A stretch of DNA of 64,000 nt from Heliorestis acidaminivorans (lineage in GTDB: Bacteria > Bacillota > Desulfitobacteriia > Heliobacteriales > Heliobacteriaceae): contig NZ_WBXO01000007.1 in NCBI RefSeq assembly GCF_008933955.1, forward strand, positions 1 through 64,000. The letters run 5' to 3'. Positions 37,233-49,203 of the stretch are shown here, piece after piece. Each line of letters starts with the position of its first letter. Position 1 is the first letter of the stretch. The position numbers were made by a program, and so were the translations under genes. The notes below the pieces were generated by a model. The model was given only the letters and a program-made list of their open reading frames with translations. It ran no database searches and was not told the DNA's origin.

Positions 37233-37953
37233 AAGAAGATTGAAAAAGAGTAACGTTTACGTTATTTCCATGCCTGCTCGTATCGATGATCAAGATCTAT
37301 TGCAAGCCCTAGGGCTAGTTGATCAACAGGGTAACTTTACATTTGAGCTCCGAGATGAATTATTGAAAAAGCAATGTTGTCGTCGAGCTTACCTCCGCGG
37401 TGCTTTCTTAGGTGGAGGTTCCGTAAACAGCCCTGAAGGTACTTACCATTTAGAGATTATTACTAATGACGAAAGTCATGCAGAAAAAATCCAAGATTTA
37501 CTACAACGATTTAACTTATCGGCCAAAGTGAGTCAACGCAAAGGTTGGTATATCGTCTATCTCAAAGAAAGCGATCAAATAGTAGAAATGCTAAGTATCA
37601 TTGGCGCTCATACTGCTTTGTTGAACTTTGAAAACGTGCGCATTGTAAAAGGCATGCGCAATCAAGTTAATCGTCTGGTTAACTGTGAAACGGCAAATCT
37701 TAATAAAACGGTAAACGCCGCATTGCGCCAGGTGGAGGCTATTGAATATCTAGGACGTCACCTTGGCTTGGACAACTTACAAAAGCCTTTGAAGGAAATA
37801 GCAGAACTGCGCTTACAATATCCTGACGTGAGCTTGAAAGAACTTGGCGAAATGCTATCGCCTCCTGTCGGCAAGTCGGGAGTTAATCATCGTCTACGCA
37901 AACTAGAAAGTATGGCCGAAGATTTGATGGGCAAAGAGAAACAGATAGAATAG
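37177..37953 (+). pseudogene. whiA: WhiA sporulation/cell-division regulator, N-terminally damaged
   Basis: An open frame of 258 codons covers most of WhiA: VRRKRRLKKSNVYVI, CCRRAYLRGAFLGGGSVNSP (LAGLIDADG-like half), GAHTALLNFENVRIVKGMRNQVNRLVNCETANLNKT and the C-terminal helix-turn-helix KELGEMLSPPVGKSGVNHRLRK. The WhiA family has about 50 further residues between the N-terminal helix and VRRK (the AELSALIR...TENAAVAR region), and these are absent. No good ribosome site precedes 37177 or the ATGs at 37180 and 37219. The DNA-binding end is intact, so a shortened protein might still work; an assembly error is the main alternative. Confidence 0.7.
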
Positions 37954-38061
37954 AAAAAGTAATGAGATTCTCACAGGTGGGTATATTATTTACGATAAGG
38001 TTATGGAATTAGAATAAGTTGAATATATATCACAGTGGTCATAAACAAAGGAAAAAAATTC

Positions 38062-38070
38062 TGTTATAAT
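38062..38070 (+). promoter_or_regulatory. Extended -10 promoter of the glycolytic operon
   Basis: TGTTATAAT with no good -35. The transcript start would be near 38077. The leader of about 160 bases carries a 9-base tandem repeat (GTCCATAAA twice, 38093-38110) and a hairpin ATAAATCC/GGATTTAT (38106-38113 and 38126-38133). The 282-base gap before gapA holds no ORF and no cggR-like regulator. Confidence 0.55.
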
Positions 38071-38211
38071 GAAGTAAAAGTATACAAAGATTGTCCATAA
38101 AGTCCATAAATCCCCCTTCAATGGAAGGATTTATATGAACCATGTGGAATAGACTTATCAAGTAAAGAAGAAAGTTAAGTTTATTAAGGAATGCAAGGAT
38201 TATTTTGTTAG

Positions 38212-39266
<1,055 letters not shown>

Positions 39267-39277
39267 TTAAGCATAAG

Positions 39278-39312
39278 AGACTCCCTCTCAGCACGAGCGG
39301 GAGTCTTCTTGG
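39278..39312 (+). terminator. Weak terminator-like hairpin between gapA and pgk
   Basis: AGACTCCC (39278-39285) pairs with GGGAGTCT (39299-39306), followed by only TCTT. Likely a partial terminator or an mRNA 3'-end stabiliser for gapA. Confidence 0.5.
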
Positions 39313-39348
39313 GTGTAATAAAATACAAAACAGGAGGTACCGGGGGGC

Positions 39349-40536
39349 ATGAATAAAAAGAGTGTTCGCGATGTGGACGTAAAAGGTAAGAGCGTTCTTG
39401 TGCGTGTAGACTTTAACGTACCTGTGGATGAGAGAGGCGTCATTACTGATGATACCCGTATTCGTGCTGCCCTACCTACCATCCAATATTTAACACAAGA
39501 AGGGGCCAAGGTCATCTTGGCCTCTCATTTTGGTAGACCTAAAGGTAAAGTAAATGAAAAAGAAAGACTGACCCCTGTAGCAGGCCATCTTGAGAAACTG
39601 CTCTGTCAACCTGTACAAAAGATGGACGATTCTGTTGGTCCAGAAGTTGAAAAAGCTGTCCAAGCCATGGCACCAGGTCAAGTTATTCTGCTAGAGAATG
39701 TTCGTTTCCACGCAGAAGAAGAGAAAAATGATCCTCAATTTGCTAAAGAGCTAGCCAGCTTAGCTGACATTTTTGTTAACGATGCTTTTGGGACAGCGCA
39801 TCGAGCACACGCTTCAACAGCTGGAGTAGCAGACTATATACCTGCAACAGCTGGTTTCTTAATGGATCGAGAAATCAGCTATTTAGGTCGACTCTTATCA
39901 GCGCCGGAGCGTCCATTTGTAGCAATTATGGGTGGAGCTAAAGTAGCTGACAAAATTGGTGTAATTGAAAACTTAATGGACAAAGTGGACTGTCTGATTA
40001 TCGGTGGAGGCATGGCCAATACCTTCATCTATGCTCAGGGACATGAAGTTGGTAAATCTTTATGTGAAAAAGACAAGGCAGAGTTGGCTTTAACAATTCT
40101 AAAAAAAGCAGAAACAGCGGGAGTGCGTATCCTATTGCCTGTTGATGTTGTTGTTGCAGAAAAACTAGAAAGCAATATAGAAACAAAAGTATGCGACGTT
40201 ACAGCTATTCCCAAGGATCAAGTGGCTCTTGATATAGGCCCTGAAAGTATAAAAGTTTTTGCTCAAGCCTTAGCAGAAGCCAAAACTGTCGTCTGGAACG
40301 GACCAATGGGTGCTTTCGAAGTAGCTCCTTTTGATCAAGGAACTATCGGCGTTGCTCGTGCAGTAGCTGAAGTAAAAGGTCAAAAGATTATAGGCGGAGG
40401 GGACTCCGTAGCGGCCGTTGAAAAGGCTGGTATAAGTAACAAGATGACTCATATATCAACTGGTGGTGGTGCTTCCCTTAAGTTTTTAGAAGGTAAAGAC
40501 CTCCCAGGTGTAGTTGCCCTTAATGATAAAGAGTAA
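39349..40536 (+). CDS. pgk: Phosphoglycerate kinase
   Basis: A 395-residue monomeric kinase making ATP from 1,3-bisphosphoglycerate. N-domain substrate motifs [21 protein letters not shown] and [13 protein letters not shown], the hinge and the C-domain nucleotide motifs ([33 protein letters not shown]) are all present. AGGAGGT lies 9-10 bases before the ATG. Second enzyme of the glycolytic series; tpiA follows after 43 bases. Confidence 0.98.
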   Translation: MNKKSVRDVDVKGKSVLVRVDFNVPVDERGVITDDTRIRAALPTIQYLTQEGAKVILASHFGRPKGKVNEKERLTPVAGHLEKLLCQPVQKMDDSVGPEVEKAVQAMAPGQVILLENVRFHAEEEKNDPQFAKELASLADIFVNDAFGTAHRAHASTAGVADYIPATAGFLMDREISYLGRLLSAPERPFVAIMGGAKVADKIGVIENLMDKVDCLIIGGGMANTFIYAQGHEVGKSLCEKDKAELALTILKKAETAGVRILLPVDVVVAEKLESNIETKVCDVTAIPKDQVALDIGPESIKVFAQALAEAKTVVWNGPMGAFEVAPFDQGTIGVARAVAEVKGQKIIGGGDSVAAVEKAGISNKMTHISTGGGASLKFLEGKDLPGVVALNDKE

Positions 40537-40579
40537 CTTAGGTAGCTAGATAAAAGCAATCAAATAGGTGGTGTAGCCC

Positions 40580-41335
40580 ATGCGAGTACCAGTACTTGCC
40601 GGTAACTGGAAGATGTATATGACGCCTACAGAAAGTCAGTCTATGATTGACCAGCTAATACCTTTGATTGAAGACCTGCAGAACCGCAAAGTAGTCCTCT
40701 GTCCACCATACACATCCCTTTCTGTTCTAAGCAAAGCCATCGAAGGTAGTCCTATTCAATTAGGAGCGCAGAACATGTATCCTGTAGATGAAGGGGCTTT
40801 TACGGGCGAAGTTTCTCCTAAAATGCTACAAGCCTTGCAGTGTAGCTATGTCATCATTGGTCACTCTGAAAGAAGGCAGTATTTTGGAGAGACAGATAGC
40901 TCAGTTGCTGAAAAAACGCTCAAAGCACTTCAATATAACCTAACGCCTATCGTCTGCGTTGGTGAAACCTTAGAACAAAGAGAAGAAAAATTAACTGAAC
41001 CAACCATAGAGATTCAAATCCGTAAAGGCCTAGCGCCTTTAGTAGCGGGACAATTTGAAAAAGTGATAATTGCTTATGAACCTGTTTGGGCTATCGGAAC
41101 AGGAAGAACAGCTTCCCCTGAAGATGCTCAAGATGTCTGTGCTTTTATTCGAACCATAGTAGCTTCTATAGCTGGTGATGAAGCACAGAAAGTACCCATT
41201 CTCTACGGTGGTAGTGTAAAGCCAGAAAATATTAAAGAGCTTATGAGTCAGCCAGACATTGATGGTGCTCTTGTTGGAGGAGCTAGTCTGAAGGCAGAGT
41301 CATTTGCTCGCATTGTTCGCTTTGAGGAACAGTAA
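40580..41335 (+). CDS. tpiA: Triose-phosphate isomerase
   Basis: A 251-residue TIM barrel interconverting DHAP and glyceraldehyde-3-phosphate. It has the substrate Lys in GNWKMYMTP, the electrophilic His in GHSERRQYFGE, the catalytic Glu in AYEPVWAIGTG and the phosphate-binding end GGSVKPENI...GALVGGASL. AGGTGG precedes the ATG. Its position also serves the aldolase of the sugar operon downstream, which would yield both trioses. Confidence 0.98.
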   Translation: MRVPVLAGNWKMYMTPTESQSMIDQLIPLIEDLQNRKVVLCPPYTSLSVLSKAIEGSPIQLGAQNMYPVDEGAFTGEVSPKMLQALQCSYVIIGHSERRQYFGETDSSVAEKTLKALQYNLTPIVCVGETLEQREEKLTEPTIEIQIRKGLAPLVAGQFEKVIIAYEPVWAIGTGRTASPEDAQDVCAFIRTIVASIAGDEAQKVPILYGGSVKPENIKELMSQPDIDGALVGGASLKAESFARIVRFEEQ

Positions 41336-41350
41336 GGAAGTGAAGCTTCA

Positions 41351-44238
<2,888 letters not shown>

Positions 44239-44250
44239 AAAAAAGTAAAA

Positions 44251-44290
44251 GCGAAAGACTCTTCTCCTCAGGAGTCTTTCGCTTTTTTTC
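44251..44290 (+). terminator. Intrinsic terminator of the glycolytic operon
   Basis: GCGAAAGACTC (44251-44261) pairs perfectly with GAGTCTTTCGC (44272-44282), followed by seven T residues. Confidence 0.95.
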
Positions 44291-44309
44291 CTTCTCATTT
44301 CTAATTAAG

Positions 44310-44338
44310 TTGTCATAGTCATATCAATATGCTAAAAT
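44310..44338 (+). promoter_or_regulatory. SigA-type promoter of secG
   Basis: -35 TTGTCA (44310-44315) and -10 TAAAAT (44333-44338) separated by 17 bases; the transcript would start near 44345, about 50 bases before the secG start. Confidence 0.75.
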
Positions 44339-44393
44339 TCTATTGTTATGCTCTAGTATTGAATGGTTAACTTCGCCAAGGAGGTGTAAAAAT

Positions 44394-44615
44394 ATGGCAA
44401 CCATCGTTATTGCTTTGCATGTGATTTCTAGCATTGGTTTGGTTGGTTCCATTGTTGCTCAGTCCGGTAAAAGCGCAGGCTTATCTGGAGCTATCGCAGG
44501 TGGTGCTGAGACATTTGTAGGTAAGAAGAAAGGCTTAGACGATCTGCTAGGCAAACTGACAGTAGTTTTTGCAGTTCTCTTCTTAGTGAGCGCTCTCGGA
44601 CTCTCGTTGATCTAA
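44394..44615 (+). CDS. secG: Preprotein translocase subunit SecG
   Basis: A 73-residue protein with two membrane helices and the loop SGKSAGLSGAIAGGAETFVGKKKG between them, the hallmark of SecG. It stabilises SecYE during ATP-driven protein export. The start is ATG at 44394 with AAGGAGGTG 8 bases upstream; the frame extends 17 codons further without a site. It has its own promoter and terminator. In many Firmicutes secG lies near eno and smpB, as here. Confidence 0.95.
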   Translation: MATIVIALHVISSIGLVGSIVAQSGKSAGLSGAIAGGAETFVGKKKGLDDLLGKLTVVFAVLFLVSALGLSLI

Positions 44616-44646
44616 GATTAGCAAATCTCCTTCATATGGTTAGAAG

Positions 44647-44680
44647 AAAACACCGGCCCATAGAGAGACCGGTGTTTTTT
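44647..44680. terminator. Intrinsic terminator of secG
   Basis: AAAACACCGG (44647-44656) pairs with CCGGTGTTTT (44669-44678), ending in six T residues. Confidence 0.9.
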
Positions 44681-44699
44681 CTATGGATCAAGAGAACTG

Positions 44700-44708
44700 T
44701 GGTATAAT
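44700..44708 (+). promoter_or_regulatory. Extended -10 promoter of tatA
   Basis: TGGTATAAT is an extended -10 element directly after the secG terminator; no good -35 hexamer precedes it. The start of tatA is 37 bases downstream. Confidence 0.6.
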
Positions 44709-44744
44709 GGGACAAAGGTAGAGGCAAGAAAGGAGTTAGTGGCT

Positions 44745-45146
44745 GTGCTGACATTAGGTTTTCTCAATATTGGCTTTCCTGAACTAATGCTCATTCTCGT
44801 CCTTGCTTTAATAGTCTTTGGACCTAGCAAGCTACCGGAGATTGGACGCAGTATTGGAAAAGGATTGACAGAATTTCGTAAAGTTACAGAAGGTGTAAAA
44901 TCGCAAATGGATGAAGCTATGAAACCTGTTAAGGATATAAAGTCTGATGTTGATGAAGTGACCAAACCAATAGAAGAGATCAAAAAAGCTACAAGCAATC
45001 CCGTGAGCTATGCTACAGAGAAACTTCTAGGAGACAAGGAAAGCGCTGTAGAAGAAGACAATAAGAAAACAGAAAAAAACAATAGTTCTCAGGAAAAAGA
45101 CAATAAATCTCAAGAAAAAAAGTCTGAAGAAGAGCATAAGTCATAA
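44745..45146 (+). CDS. tatA: Twin-arginine translocase TatA/TatB-type subunit
   Basis: About 133 residues: an N-terminal membrane helix ([16 protein letters not shown]), the conserved [17 protein letters not shown] hinge and amphipathic helix, then a long, very hydrophilic Lys/Glu/Ser tail with coiled-coil character. It forms the pore of the Tat system for folded proteins. The tail is longer than in typical TatA and closer to TatB length, but the FG-P hinge suits TatA; the distinction is uncertain. No tatC is in the window. The start chosen is GTG at 44745 (9 bases after AAAGGAG); a GTG at 44739 is too close to that site. Confidence 0.88.
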   Translation: MLTLGFLNIGFPELMLILVLALIVFGPSKLPEIGRSIGKGLTEFRKVTEGVKSQMDEAMKPVKDIKSDVDEVTKPIEEIKKATSNPVSYATEKLLGDKESAVEEDNKKTEKNNSSQEKDNKSQEKKSEEEHKS

Positions 45147-45179
45147 CCCATCTTAAGGTCTTTAAACTGTTGCAAAAGA

Positions 45180-45199
45180 CATAGAAAATATTTTCTATG
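45180..45199. promoter_or_regulatory. Perfect 20-bp palindrome upstream of smpB
   Basis: CATAGAAAATATTTTCTATG is its own reverse complement. It ends just before the smpB ribosome site (AGAAAGGAA at 45201), so it may be an operator or, in RNA, a hairpin that affects smpB translation. Confidence 0.6.
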
Positions 45200-45221
45200 G
45201 AGAAAGGAACGGAAGCATAAA

Positions 45222-45689
45222 ATGGGTGAAGGACGTAAAGTAATCTGTGAAAATCGACGTGCCCGACACGACTATCACATTGAAGAAACTTATGAAGCTG
45301 GTATGGTTTTAAAAGGCACAGAGATTAAATCACTCCGGAGTGGCAAAGGTAACTTGAAAGATTCTTTTGCACGTGTCGTAGAAGGCGAAGTTATTCTCTA
45401 CAACATGCACATAAGTCCTTTCGAGCAAGGAAATCGTTATAATCATGAGCCAACACGCAATCGAAAGCTCCTCCTCCACAAAAGCGAGATTCGTAAGCTC
45501 CAAGCGGCAGTTCAACAAAAAGGACTAACCTTAGTACCACTGCGAATCTACTTAAAACGAGGCATGGCCAAACTGGAACTAGCCATTGGTAGAGGCAAAA
45601 AACAATATGACAAGCGGCAAGATATTGCCAAAAAAGATGCTCAACGAGAAATGGCTCGCGCTGTGCGAGAAAGGGAAAAAGGGCAGTAA
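45222..45689 (+). CDS. smpB: SsrA-binding protein SmpB
   Basis: A 155-residue RNA-binding protein that delivers tmRNA to stalled ribosomes. Typical segments are [36 protein letters not shown]-type N terminus (positions 9-45), the central [18 protein letters not shown] and the basic C-terminal tail [27 protein letters not shown] precedes the ATG. No tmRNA gene was seen within the window beside it. Confidence 0.97.
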   Translation: MGEGRKVICENRRARHDYHIEETYEAGMVLKGTEIKSLRSGKGNLKDSFARVVEGEVILYNMHISPFEQGNRYNHEPTRNRKLLLHKSEIRKLQAAVQQKGLTLVPLRIYLKRGMAKLELAIGRGKKQYDKRQDIAKKDAQREMARAVREREKGQ

Positions 45690-45690
45690 G

Positions 45691-45730
45691 AAAAGCACCT
45701 GTAAAATTGCAGGTGCTTTTCTTTTTTTTG
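45691..45730. terminator. Intrinsic terminator of smpB
   Basis: AAAAGCACCTG (45691-45701) pairs with CAGGTGCTTTT (45710-45720), followed by CTTTTTTTT. Confidence 0.95.
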
Positions 45731-45898
45731 CAAATTAATTTAATAATTAGCTAAACAAACCATAGTGTACTCCTAATGGTATCCATTATAAAGTTATGAA
45801 CTCATTACCATGCATCACAGCTCTCTTTAAAAGAAAATCTATCGTTGAGGTAATTTAGTTACTTCACAATTTAAAAACGTCATAAGGAGTGGTAATTA

Positions 45899-46105
45899 AT
45901 GACTGTAGGAAGTCAAATAAAAACAACTGTAGCAGGTCTTAAAAGTGCTGTTGGTAGCTTAGAACAGTTTGCTTTGCAGACGCAAAACAAAAAAGCAAAA
46001 GATCTTTTTACATCTTCTGCGCAACAAACACAAACTATTGTTGATCAACTCGAAAGCAGAGTAAAAGAGATTGAACAAGAAGAACCTCAATATAAAGGTT
46101 TTTAA
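45899..46105 (+). CDS. DUF1657 protein, first copy
   Basis: A 68-residue helical protein (MTVGSQIKTTVAGLKSAVGS... ending EEPQYKGF) of the DUF1657 family, which is found almost only in spore-formers and commonly beside spoVA genes. No membrane segment or Cys. AAGGAG lies 11 bases before the ATG. It heads the spoVA operon; a small hairpin separates it from the second copy. It is probably made in the forespore, though I could not define a convincing sigma-G promoter in the 209 bases upstream. Its biochemical role is unknown. Confidence 0.85.
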   Translation: MTVGSQIKTTVAGLKSAVGSLEQFALQTQNKKAKDLFTSSAQQTQTIVDQLESRVKEIEQEEPQYKGF

Positions 46106-46129
46106 GTGAAGGAATTTTAAGTGAACGAA
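46099..46129. repeat. 15-bp tandem duplication at the stop codon of the first DUF1657 gene
   Basis: TTTTAAGTGAAGGAA (46100-46114) and TTTTAAGTGAACGAA (46115-46129) differ at one base; the gene's TAA stop (46103-46105) lies in the first copy. Confidence 0.8.
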
Positions 46130-46149
46130 AGTTCTCAAGTAGAAGCAGT

Positions 46150-46177
46150 GGACCGGGTTAATGATGCCCGGTTTTCC
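46150..46177 (+). terminator. Terminator-like hairpin between the DUF1657 genes
   Basis: ACCGGG (46152-46157) pairs with CCCGGT (46167-46172), then TTTCC. It is short and probably partial, allowing more of the first DUF1657 product than of the later genes. Confidence 0.5.
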
Positions 46178-46210
46178 TTACATAAAAAAAAGGAAGAGAG
46201 GTGAAAGAGA

Positions 46211-46417
46211 TTGACTGTCAGCAGTCAAGTAAAACAAACCTTAGCCAGCCTTAAAGGCTCTCGAGCAACCTTGGAAACTTTTGCTACTGTAGAAGAAAAT
46301 GAAGAAGCTAAAGAAACTCTAATCCGTAATCGAAAAAGGCTTGATCAAGTGATTGATAAGTTTGAGCAAAGGCTATCGGAATTGGAATTCGAAGAACCGG
46401 AATACAAAGGGTTTTAA
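46211..46417 (+). CDS. DUF1657 protein, second copy
   Basis: A 68-residue paralogue of the first DUF1657 protein, sharing the MTV-SQ-K start and the EEPEYKGF end. The middle is more charged. The start is TTG at 46211 with GAGGTG about 7 bases upstream. It lies 33 bases before the DUF421 gene. The two copies have diverged clearly, so the duplication is old or each was acquired with its operon. Confidence 0.83.
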   Translation: MTVSSQVKQTLASLKGSRATLETFATVEENEEAKETLIRNRKRLDQVIDKFEQRLSELEFEEPEYKGF

Positions 46418-46450
46418 TAAAATCCTTTTTTTCGATAAGGAGCATTGCCT

Positions 46451-47311
46451 ATGCCAGAATGGTTGATTTTCTTAGCACGAGCAACTGCAGTTTTCCTACT
46501 AACGCTTTTTTTGGTGCGCATCATGGGGAAAAGGCAGACGTCGCAAATGACCTTTTTCGATCTGATTACTGCCATTGTAATTGGTGTACTGGCCGCTTCT
46601 TTTACCCTTAATCTAGCTGGCAATATGACTGGAACATTTATCGCTCTACTCGTCTGGACAGCTTTACCATTAGCTATCTACTTTCTATCTATCAAGTTCA
46701 AATCTGTTCGTGATGTCGTGCAAGGTAAGGAAACCATATTAATCAACCACGGAAGAGTTTTGGAAGATAAGCTAATGGAAGCTAGGATGACACCAGAAGA
46801 TCTTTTAAGCCAACTTAGAAGAAAAAATATTTATAAAGTGGCTGATGTGGAATTTGCTGTTCTAGAACCGAGTGGCGAAGTCAGCACTATGTTAACCAAA
46901 GCCCAACAACCTTTGACGCCTAAAGCTATGGGTTTGCAGGTAGGGCAAGAAAGCGTTCCCCAAACAGTTATTCTAGATGGCGTAATAATGGATGAGGCGC
47001 TTACAGCTATGGGCTTAAATCGTCACTGGATGCACGAAGAGCTTGAAAAAATCGGTGTAGCTCCAGAAAACGTTTTTATTGCTCAAGTAGATTCAGTGGG
47101 ACAAGTCTATGTCGATCTTTTTGACGATGTAGTCAACGTGCCTAAACCGAAAACGAAAGAATTACTGCACGCTATACTAAGAAAATGTCAGGCTGATTGT
47201 GAGCTTTATGCTTTAGCAACAAAAAACGAAAAAGCTAAGCAAATGTACACAGAAACTTCGAAAACAATGACCCAAGTTGTAGCTGAACTAGAACCTCTGT
47301 TAAAACGATGA
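46451..47311 (+). CDS. YetF-like DUF421 membrane protein with C-terminal DUF1657-like domain
   Basis: About 286 residues. Three membrane helices open the protein, with the family motif LVRIMGKRQTSQMTFFDLITAIVIG; the DUF421 cytoplasmic domain follows (SVRDVVQGKETILINHGRV, MTPEDLLSQLRRKNIYKVADVEFAVLEPSG to about residue 190). The last 50 residues (ELLHAILRKCQADCELYALA...MTQVVAELEPLLKR) resemble DUF1657, making a third such unit in the operon. The start is ATG at 46451, 8 bases after AAGGAG; the TTG at 46445 is too close. Mobile spoVA operons include a gene of this fused type. Confidence 0.83.
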   Translation: MPEWLIFLARATAVFLLTLFLVRIMGKRQTSQMTFFDLITAIVIGVLAASFTLNLAGNMTGTFIALLVWTALPLAIYFLSIKFKSVRDVVQGKETILINHGRVLEDKLMEARMTPEDLLSQLRRKNIYKVADVEFAVLEPSGEVSTMLTKAQQPLTPKAMGLQVGQESVPQTVILDGVIMDEALTAMGLNRHWMHEELEKIGVAPENVFIAQVDSVGQVYVDLFDDVVNVPKPKTKELLHAILRKCQADCELYALATKNEKAKQMYTETSKTMTQVVAELEPLLKR

Positions 47312-47320
47312 GGTGGTAAG

Positions 47321-47800
47321 ATGTCCAATAAGAAAAAGAAAAAATTAACACCGACTCAACAGGAATACCATGATTTTGCGAAGATGCGAGAACCAAAGCG
47401 ACCAATTCTTAAGAATTGTCTTTGGGCTTTTTTTGTAGGAGGATTCATTTGCCTCCTTGGACAAATAATCCAAAACTTTTTTCTTTGGAATTTTGAATTT
47501 AACGAAAGAACGGCAGGCGATCCGACTGTTGCCATCTTGATTTTAATATCTGTAATTCTCACATCTATTGGTGTTTATGACCATATTGCGCAACGAGCAG
47601 GTGCAGGAACTGCAGTACCAGTAACAGGCTTTGCTAACTCCATAGCTTCCGCCGCTATTGAACATCGCTCAGAAGGTTATGTTCTCGGCTCAGGTAGCAA
47701 AATGTACAAGTTGGCCGGCTCTGTAATAACCTTCGGTGTTGTCGCCGCTTTCGTAATTGCTTTGATTAAAACGACCATAACCCTTTTGGGAGGGTCTTAA
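47321..47800 (+). CDS. spoVAC: Stage V sporulation protein AC
   Basis: A 159-residue membrane protein with four helices. The family sequence LTPTQQEYHDFAKMREPKRP...AFFVGGFICLLGQ is near the N terminus, with YDHIAQRAGAGTAVPVTGFANS in the centre. SpoVAC is the mechanosensitive channel component of the complex moving dipicolinic acid across the inner spore membrane. AGGTGG precedes the ATG; spoVAD starts 2 bases after it ends. Confidence 0.95.
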   Translation: MSNKKKKKLTPTQQEYHDFAKMREPKRPILKNCLWAFFVGGFICLLGQIIQNFFLWNFEFNERTAGDPTVAILILISVILTSIGVYDHIAQRAGAGTAVPVTGFANSIASAAIEHRSEGYVLGSGSKMYKLAGSVITFGVVAAFVIALIKTTITLLGGS

Positions 47801-47802
47801 CA

Positions 47803-48816
47803 ATGTTAAAAGGACATCAAACCTGGCTCTTTGACAACAAGCCTGTTATTTTGTCTACAGGCGTAGTGGGAGGGCCTTTTGAAGCAGAAGGACCACTAGC
47901 TGAAGATTTTTCACTGCTCCATGGCGATATTTACGTAGGTCAAAAAAGCTTTGAAAAAGCAGAACAGAAAATGCTAGAAGAAGCTTGTGAGATAGCAATA
48001 AGAGATGCAGGACTAGAAAAAACAGATATTCAGTTTTTTTTCAGTGGCGACTTGATGAACCAAGATATTTCTAGTAGCTTCACAGCTCGAACCTTAGCAG
48101 TACCTTATCTAGGTATCTTCGGGGCTTGTTCCGCATCTATGGAAGGACTGGCTATGAGCGCACTATTAGTTAATAGCCGCGCCGCTAGGTATGTTCTATG
48201 CGGTACTTCTAGTCATAATGCGGCAGTAGAAAAACAATATCGCTATCCGACTGAATATGGCTCACAGAAACCACCAACGGCACAGTGGACTGTAACAGGA
48301 GCCGCCGCGGCTTTGTTAGGCCCAGAAGGAAGAGGTCCTAAAGTAACTTCAGCCACCCTCGGTCGCGTCGTTGATATGGGCTTAAGCGATCCTTTTAATA
48401 TGGGCGCCGCTATGGCACCGGCAGCAGCTGATACCATAACAGCCCACTTTCGAGACCGTAACATTAGACCAGAAGAGTATGACTTGATCGCAACTGGAGA
48501 TCTAGGCATTGTAGGCCATGATATCTTGCGCGATCTTTTAATCAAACACCGCATGGGTATATCAGAAAAAATCTTAACAGACTGTGGATTGCTTATCTAT
48601 GATCGTGAGAAAACACCCCTTGTTATGGCCGGAGCTAGCGGCTGTGCTTGCTCTGCTACGGTGACTTATGGACACATATTAAATAGAATGAAAAAGGGAG
48701 AGTTAAGAAAAGTCCTTATCGTTGCTACTGGAGCGCTACTTTCTCCCATCTCTTATCAACAGAATGAATCTATTCCCTGTATCGCCCATGCCGTTTCTAT
48801 AGAATACGAGGCCTAA
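47803..48816 (+). CDS. spoVAD: Stage V sporulation protein AD
   Basis: A 337-residue soluble protein of thiolase/ketosynthase fold that binds dipicolinic acid for uptake into the forespore. Family segments are GHQTWLFDNKPVILSTGVVGGP at the N terminus (about residues 3-25), FGACSASMEGLAMSALLV and SSHNAAVEKQYRYPTEYGSQ. GGGAGG lies 8 bases upstream of the ATG. Middle gene of the spoVAC-AD-AEb trio. Confidence 0.96.
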   Translation: MLKGHQTWLFDNKPVILSTGVVGGPFEAEGPLAEDFSLLHGDIYVGQKSFEKAEQKMLEEACEIAIRDAGLEKTDIQFFFSGDLMNQDISSSFTARTLAVPYLGIFGACSASMEGLAMSALLVNSRAARYVLCGTSSHNAAVEKQYRYPTEYGSQKPPTAQWTVTGAAAALLGPEGRGPKVTSATLGRVVDMGLSDPFNMGAAMAPAAADTITAHFRDRNIRPEEYDLIATGDLGIVGHDILRDLLIKHRMGISEKILTDCGLLIYDREKTPLVMAGASGCACSATVTYGHILNRMKKGELRKVLIVATGALLSPISYQQNESIPCIAHAVSIEYEA

Positions 48817-48831
48817 GGAGGTTAGGGGAAA

Positions 48832-49185
48832 GTGGAGATCTATTTCTGGGCTTTTCTCGTTGGAGGCTTAATTTGTGTAATTGGACAACTTATGTTCGAT
48901 CTAGCCAAATTAACACCAGCTCATACTATGTCCATATTAGTTGTTGTAGGTGCTATCTTAGGGGGACTAGGCTTATATGAACCTCTCATCGACTTTGCTG
49001 GAGCTGGTGCAACAGTACCGATTACAAGCTTCGGTAATGCCCTTGTCAAAGGAGCATTACAAGAAGCAGAAAATACAGGCCTTGTCGGTATTCTAACTGG
49101 TATCTTCGAAGTTACTAGTGCTGGTATTTCGGCGGCCATTATTTTTGGTTTTATTGCGGCTTTGCTCGCTAAACCGAAAGGGTAG
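48832..49185 (+). CDS. spoVAE: Stage V sporulation protein AEb
   Basis: A 117-residue membrane protein with three to four helices (VGGLICVIGQLMFDLAKLTPAHTMS, and AGATVPITSFGNALVKGAL). It is a component of the dipicolinate channel. The start is GTG at 48832 after GAGGTTAGGGG, 15 bases after spoVAD. It shares a short similarity with SpoVAC (GGxICxxGQ), as is usual in the family. Confidence 0.94.
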   Translation: MEIYFWAFLVGGLICVIGQLMFDLAKLTPAHTMSILVVVGAILGGLGLYEPLIDFAGAGATVPITSFGNALVKGALQEAENTGLVGILTGIFEVTSAGISAAIIFGFIAALLAKPKG

Positions 49186-49203
49186 GAAATGAGGTGAAAG
49201 CGA

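Noticed and set aside
45731-45898. tmRNA (ssrA) gene next to smpB
   Set aside because: The 168-base gap is AT-rich and shows neither the tRNA-like ends nor a tag-peptide frame.
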